From contig JBMNNU010000031.1 in assembly GCA_050942695.1 (NCBI GenBank), forward strand, positions 1 through 17,821: a stretch of DNA of 17,821 nucleotides, in the 5' to 3' direction. Source of the stretch: JBMNNU01 sp050942695 (GTDB taxonomy: Bacteria; Chloroflexota; UBA6077). The translations under genes were made by a program, and so were the position numbers. The notes under the pieces are model-generated. The model had not been told where the DNA came from, did no database searches, and worked only from the letters and a program-made list of their open reading frames with translations. Shown in pieces: positions 14,316 to 17,821 of the stretch. Each line of letters opens with the position of its first letter. Positions within the stretch are counted from its first letter, which is position 1.

Positions 14316-14345
14316 ATTATACCGAATCGAGCGGCCCGCCCGCAA
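14316..14345 (-). promoter_or_regulatory. Promoter of the tRNA gene
   Basis: Minus-strand TTGCGG (14345-14340), 18 bases, then a perfect TATAAT (14321-14316). The start is expected near 14309, about nine bases before the mature tRNA 5' end. Confidence 0.8.
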
Positions 14346-14379
14346 GGAAAATTGTACCGACGATTATCCGCTCCCGTTA

Positions 14380-15090
14380 CTACATTCCCAGAACGCGGCG
14401 CTGAGCCTCCAGCAGCTCCCCGATCCCCTTTCGGGCCAAAAATAGCATCTCCTGAAGAGCAGCCTCACCGAAGGCTCGCCCCTCGGCGGTGCCCTGCACC
14501 TCTACCATCTCCCCTGCCTCGTTCATCACGACGTTCAGGTCTGCGTCGGCATGAGAATCTTCGCTGTAGTCCAGATCCAGCATCGGCTGGCCGGCCACGA
14601 TCCCGGCACTCACTGCCGCCACCGCCGAGCCCAACGGGTTTTGATCGATCAGCCCCTTCTCCATCAACTCCTGCACCGCCAGCACCAGAGCCACATATCC
14701 CCCTGTTATCGAGGCTGTCCTGGTCCCCCCGTCGGCCTGCAGGACGTCGCAATCCACGATTATGGTGCGCTGCCCCAGCTTCGACAGGTCCACTGCCCCC
14801 CGTAAAGCTCGGCCGATCAACCGGCTGATCTCCTGGGATCGCCCGCTGTTTTGTCGCTCCCTTTGCGTGCGTTGCTTACTTGATGCAGGCATCATGCTGT
14901 ACTCGGCGGTAACCCACCCCTGCTCCTTTCCTATCAGGAAGGGCGGCACCTTCTCCTCGACGCTGGCAGCGCACAGCACCCAGGTCAATCCCATCTTGAT
15001 CAAGCAGGAGGTGGGGTGAAGTGGCAGATATTTAGGAAACAGATCCACAGGGCGCAGTTGATCAAAGAAACGACCATCGTTACGGGTCAT
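14380..15090 (-). CDS. rph: Ribonuclease PH
   Basis: RNase PH is a phosphate-dependent 3'-to-5' exonuclease that trims the 3' tails of tRNA precursors and other RNAs; it works as a hexamer. The 236 residues align along their whole length: RNDGRFFDQLRPV at the start, WVLCAASVEEKVPPF, GWVTAEYSMMP, the R-x-R-E...GRSQEISRLIGR substrate-binding region (about 76-94), DCDVLQADGGTRTASITG (113-130), and the catalytic-site aspartates in YSEDSHADADLN (Asp178, Asp184). Many homologues have GS where this has TSC at residues 27-29. GGAGG four bases before the ATG at 15090 is a strong ribosome site. Its neighbour downstream is a tRNA with no encoded CCA. Confidence 0.97.
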   Translation of the reverse strand: MTRNDGRFFDQLRPVDLFPKYLPLHPTSCLIKMGLTWVLCAASVEEKVPPFLIGKEQGWVTAEYSMMPASSKQRTQRERQNSGRSQEISRLIGRALRGAVDLSKLGQRTIIVDCDVLQADGGTRTASITGGYVALVLAVQELMEKGLIDQNPLGSAVAAVSAGIVAGQPMLDLDYSEDSHADADLNVVMNEAGEMVEVQGTAEGRAFGEAALQEMLFLARKGIGELLEAQRRVLGM

Positions 15091-15110
15091 AAGTCCTCCA
15101 TAATTACTAA

Positions 15111-15139
15111 CTGGATTCCCGCTTGCGCAGGAATGACGG
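15111..15139. repeat. dRS3-like ATTCCC...GGAAT palindromic repeat
   Basis: ATTCCCGC-TT-GCGCAGGAAT with flanking CTGG and GACGG is a close match to the widespread short repeat whose chance translation reads VIPAQAGIQ. It sits between the TPR stop and the rph ribosome site. The rest of 15140-15192 shows only a weak GGCAT/ATGCC inverted pair. Confidence 0.75.
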
Positions 15140-15192
15140 CATAGAGGTCGAGAATGCCGATCCGGTTGTGCACCCGATCTCGGGCCAAATGT

Positions 15193-16785
15193 TTAGAGCC
15201 CCTCGAGGGCGGCTTGGGCGCGCCGCCAATGCTCGCCGGAGCCGTCAAGCTCCCAGACCATTGTAAACTGCTCTCGAGCCCGTTCCGGCTGCCCCAACGC
15301 TTCGAGTACCGAAGCAAGCCGGTACCGGTGCAAAGGCGACCGTGGGGCCACAGATATCGACTCCTCCAGCAGCGCAAGCGCCTCCTGAGAGTCGCCCGAC
15401 AGGTGTGCAGCCCATCCCAGAGTGGCCAGGGCATCGGGGCTTCGCCCGGTTAGACGCACAGCTTCGCTTGCGTGAAGCAACGCCGCATCCACCCGGTATT
15501 GCCGGTCGACGTAGAAACGGGCAGCGGCTAACCGCAAATCGGCGTCCTCCGGCGCTGCCTGCACGGCCATCTCTACGGCTAGTCCGGCATTCGTTAGATC
15601 CCCCGCTTCAGCCAGCGCTTCGCCCAGCTTTAACAGGATAGCAGGATTCTCGGGATCGCGCCGCATCGCTTTTTCGAGCGGGCGAACGGCTTCTACAGCT
15701 TCTCCACGCGAGAGAAGCAGCAGCCCCAATAGATATTGCCCCGGAATCTGATCGGGCGCCAGATCGAGCGAGCGACGGATCGCTACTTCCGCCTCATCCA
15801 GTCGGCCAAGCTTCATTAGTCCATAGCCTTCCAGCGCAAGCGCCTCGGCACCAGCAGCCCCCTCTCTCGGAATTTCAGCCAAATAGGCAAGGGCTGGGCC
15901 TATTAATCCCTGAATCAAGAGCGCCTTGGCTAGGGCGACAGGCTGCAGGTGAGTAGTTGACGCGAGCGGTTGGGGATCAACGGAGGTGTTAAAACCGGTG
16001 GATGAAGCAACTTCGCCTACAACTGCCAGTAACTCCAGAGCTCTACCCGCAGTTACACCGTCCGGGCCGGAGGCTGCTCTCGCGAGCATCTGCATTCCTT
16101 CCATCGACTCGATATCCAGCACGCAGGTAGCCTTGAGGTAGGAAACGCGCTGTTGGTCCGCTCCTTCGACCGCTGGATCGGCAATGCCGTCCAGCAGCCT
16201 CCTTATCTCCTCGGGGGATAGATCTGCCGACGCGGCCAGCTCTACCAGTCGAATCCAGACCTCTACCCCGTTGGGTCGCAGCAACAGCTCGCGCCGAAGG
16301 AGCTCCAGGCCTGACCGGGTCTCACCAAGCCGATCCAGAGCCGTCGCCAAGCCCAGGCTAACCTCTACCCCCGCTCGCCGCGCATCTATCGACCGAAAGA
16401 CGTCGGCGGCCTCCTGCCATCGCTCTAACTGGAGGTAAACGCGACCCAACCGCAAGCCACCGGCAATCGTTCCGCTGGGATGCTCGGCCACCTGCCGATA
16501 CTCCAGCGCAGCCGAGCGTAACCGATGGCCGGTCTCGAGCAGGCTGCCCCGCGCGGCAGCAGCCGCCCACCCCTCGGAGCCGGGCAATAGCAGCGGCAGG
16601 GTTATCAAAACGGTAAGGATACAGAGGGAGACAAAACGAGCGGACCCCGCCCATTGCCCCAACCCTACTTGGGGGGATAAGAGAGGACGGACCCCACCCC
16701 CAACCCCCTCCCCCACAGAGAGAGGGGACTTTTGTCCCCCTCTTCCCGTGCCGGAAAGGGGGGTTAGGTGGGTTAGGTCCTCCAA
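15193..16785 (-). CDS. TPR-repeat protein, probably exported or membrane-anchored (start uncertain)
   Basis: Up to 530 codons. A hydrophobic segment near residues 51-68 followed by EGWAAAAA looks like a signal peptide or anchor, so the body is probably outside the membrane. Helical repeats follow; clear TPR units lie about 312-345, 346-379, 380-413, 414-447, 449-482 and 483-516, with weaker ones near 84-170. Such proteins are scaffolds; no enzyme motif is visible. The first 33 codons coincide with a palindromic repeat (16689-16782) and read as low-complexity Gly/Pro/Ser, so they are doubtful. Candidate starts are TTG 16785 (overlapping a GGAGG), GTG 16716 and TTG 16662, none with a well-placed ribosome site. 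The frame is the same as the epimerase and begins two codons after its stop. Confidence 0.8.
   Translation of the reverse strand: MEDLTHLTPLSGTGRGGQKSPLSVGEGVGGGVRPLLSPQVGLGQWAGSARFVSLCILTVLITLPLLLPGSEGWAAAAARGSLLETGHRLRSAALEYRQVAEHPSGTIAGGLRLGRVYLQLERWQEAADVFRSIDARRAGVEVSLGLATALDRLGETRSGLELLRRELLLRPNGVEVWIRLVELAASADLSPEEIRRLLDGIADPAVEGADQQRVSYLKATCVLDIESMEGMQMLARAASGPDGVTAGRALELLAVVGEVASSTGFNTSVDPQPLASTTHLQPVALAKALLIQGLIGPALAYLAEIPREGAAGAEALALEGYGLMKLGRLDEAEVAIRRSLDLAPDQIPGQYLLGLLLLSRGEAVEAVRPLEKAMRRDPENPAILLKLGEALAEAGDLTNAGLAVEMAVQAAPEDADLRLAAARFYVDRQYRVDAALLHASEAVRLTGRSPDALATLGWAAHLSGDSQEALALLEESISVAPRSPLHRYRLASVLEALGQPERAREQFTMVWELDGSGEHWRRAQAALEGL
16689..16782. repeat. Palindromic MITE-like repeat at the 5' end of the TPR frame
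   Basis: The ends are GGACC-type inverted repeats (GGACCTAACCCACCTAACC against the complement of GGTTGGGGGTGGGGTCC), and the centre is a second palindrome with GGGGGACAAAAGTCCCC. Part of the same C/G-run pattern recurs at about 16640-16680. It resembles CCCTCTCCC...GGGAGAGGG elements dispersed in many environmental genomes, and the flanks of 2158-2220 look related. No transposase is encoded. Confidence 0.72.
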
Positions 16786-16788
16786 ACT

Positions 16789-17709
16789 CTACCCTCGATT
16801 CCTGAAATACTCCACGGTGCGCGCGAGGCCATCTGCAAGGGGAACCTTGGGGCTCCAGCCTAGCTCTTTCCGAATCAGCTTGGTGTCTAGATAGATGCGG
16901 AAGGTTTCGCCCGTTTTAGCCGGGCCGTAGTTAGCTTCCAGGGTATAACCGGTGCACTCCTTCAGGCTGGTGTACACCTCGTTCACCGTGGTGCCTATCC
17001 CCCAGCCAAGGTTGTACTCCTTGCCGTCTCCCGCCTCAAGCGCTAAAAGGTTGGCAGTCACGCAGTCACCCACGTACAAGAAATCGCGCTCTTGCTCCCC
17101 GGAACCGTTGATGGTTACCGGCTCTCCCTTCAGCATCCTTTCGGTGAAGATCGCCACCACCCCAGCCTCGCCATAGGGATCCTGCCGGGGGCCGTAGATG
17201 TTGGGGTAGCGCAGCACGGTGTAGGAGAGCCCGAAGTTCTCCCGGTACATGTAGCAGTAATGCTCTACCGTGTGCTTGCTGGCGCCGTAAGGCGAGAGAG
17301 GTTTGACGGGGTGAGACTCGTCGCAGGGGAGATACTCCGGCTCCCCATACATCGCCCCGCCGGATGAGATGTAGATGATCTTCTTTACGCCAGTCTTGCG
17401 GCACAGCTCCAGCAGGGAGATCGAGCCAACGATGTTGATGGAGGCGTCGTAAAGGGGATCGGCCACGGAGCGCCGCACGTCGATGTGTGCTGCGTGGTGG
17501 TTCACCACATCCGGCTTCTCCCGCTCCATTATCTCAGCCATCTCCGGAGATCTTATGTCGACTTCGTAGAAGGTGGCTGCAGGGTTGAGGTTGGCCCGGT
17601 TCCCCGATGCCAGGTTGTCCACCACCACCACCTCGTGACCCGCCTCCAGGTAGGCGTCCACCATGTGGGAGCCGATGAAGCCGGCCCCCCCCGTTACAAG
17701 TATCTTCAC
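16789..17709 (-). CDS. NAD-dependent epimerase/dehydratase, UDP-glucose 4-epimerase-like
   Basis: An extended short-chain dehydrogenase, 306 aa, probably interconverting UDP-glucose and UDP-galactose or related UDP-sugars for glycan synthesis. The NAD-binding GGAGFIGSHMV (7-17) and VVDNLASG are followed by HHAAHIDVRRSVADP, the catalytic SSGGAMYGE with YGASK (Y-x-x-x-K, about 142-146), RYPNIYGPRQDPYGEAG, a substrate-binding GSGEQERDFLYVGD and a C-terminal ELGWSPKVPL block. All are typical of GalE-type enzymes, but 4-epimerases and other UDP-sugar epimerases cannot be separated by motifs alone. The GTG at 17709 has GGAGG six bases upstream and overlaps the upstream stop by four bases (GTGA). 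Confidence 0.9.
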   Translation of the reverse strand: MKILVTGGAGFIGSHMVDAYLEAGHEVVVVDNLASGNRANLNPAATFYEVDIRSPEMAEIMEREKPDVVNHHAAHIDVRRSVADPLYDASINIVGSISLLELCRKTGVKKIIYISSGGAMYGEPEYLPCDESHPVKPLSPYGASKHTVEHYCYMYRENFGLSYTVLRYPNIYGPRQDPYGEAGVVAIFTERMLKGEPVTINGSGEQERDFLYVGDCVTANLLALEAGDGKEYNLGWGIGTTVNEVYTSLKECTGYTLEANYGPAKTGETFRIYLDTKLIRKELGWSPKVPLADGLARTVEYFRNRG

Positions 17710-17821
17710 TGATTTCCTCCCAGTCGGAGATCTACCCTGTCCCCGACGTTAACCCCGTTTTTTTCGAAGAAGCTCTGGTTCACCTCCAGAGCGTTTCTGT
17801 ACATCTGAGCCGGTTGGTGCG
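17706..17821 (-). CDS. DUF192 family protein, 3' end only
   Basis: The last 37 codons of a gene that enters the window from the right. The translation carries NALEVNQSFFEKNGVNVGD (about 29 to 11 residues before the stop) and ends RVDLRLGGNQ, which resembles the end of DUF192 proteins (a LEV-x-x-x-F-x-x-x-x-G-x-x-x-GD-x-V pattern). The function of the family is unknown; many are exported. Its TGA overlaps the epimerase GTG, so the two are cotranscribed. The assignment rests on a short segment. Confidence 0.62.
   Translation of the reverse strand, partial: HQPAQMYRNALEVNQSFFEKNGVNVGDRVDLRLGGNQ

Noticed and set aside
15087..15434. Small minus-strand gene ending in a VIPAQAGIQ-like peptide
   Set aside because: That peptide is the chance translation of the dRS3-like repeat, and the frame overlaps the TPR gene in another frame.

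Overview
This is a bacterial chromosomal segment. Every protein gene and the one tRNA lie on the minus strand, so the biological order runs from high to low coordinates. No gene fixes the taxonomy. A MraZ-led division and cell-wall (dcw) cluster, an MshA-like glycosyltransferase, frequent GTG and TTG starts and mid-50s GC by eye suggest a Terrabacteria-type lineage. Chloroflexota is my first guess and is held loosely. Several families of short dispersed repeats of the kind common in environmental genomes occur between genes.

Right part (about 14.2-17.8 kb): the 3' end of a DUF192-type gene overlaps a UDP-glucose 4-epimerase-like gene, which is followed closely by a TPR protein. The first codons of the TPR frame are made of a palindromic repeat. 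Next come RNase PH (rph), then a monocistronic tRNA with anticodon CAU, probably tRNA-Ile2, which has its own promoter and intrinsic terminator.

Middle part (about 8.6-14.1 kb): a good sigma70-type promoter reads into a two-gene operon of a BioF2-type GNAT-fold protein and an MshA-like GT4 glycosyltransferase. This operon ends in a terminator carried by a dispersed repeat. A tight three-gene operon follows: a PIG-L/LmbE deacetylase, a Nif3/YqfO protein with a PII-like insert, and a coiled-coil C4 zinc-ribbon protein. An inverted second copy of the same repeat, together with a 9-bp tandem repeat, lies beyond its end.

Left part (about 1-8.4 kb): the dcw cluster reads mraZ, rsmH, ftsL-like, ftsI, murF, mraY, murD, ftsW (cut by the window edge). 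It starts from a near-consensus promoter with GTGG repeats at 10-bp spacing just downstream, which looks like the MraZ operator. Two of the repeats are also perfect DnaA-box sequences. murE is missing from its usual place between ftsI and murF. The genes overlap or are separated by a few bases, which indicates one polycistronic unit that makes lipid I and builds the septal wall.

No clearly new multi-gene system is visible. The best leads are the MraZ/DnaA-box overlap at the dcw promoter, a structured rsmH leader that can hide its ribosome binding site, the MshA-like/PIG-L pair that may relate to a low-molecular-weight thiol, and the paired terminator repeats.
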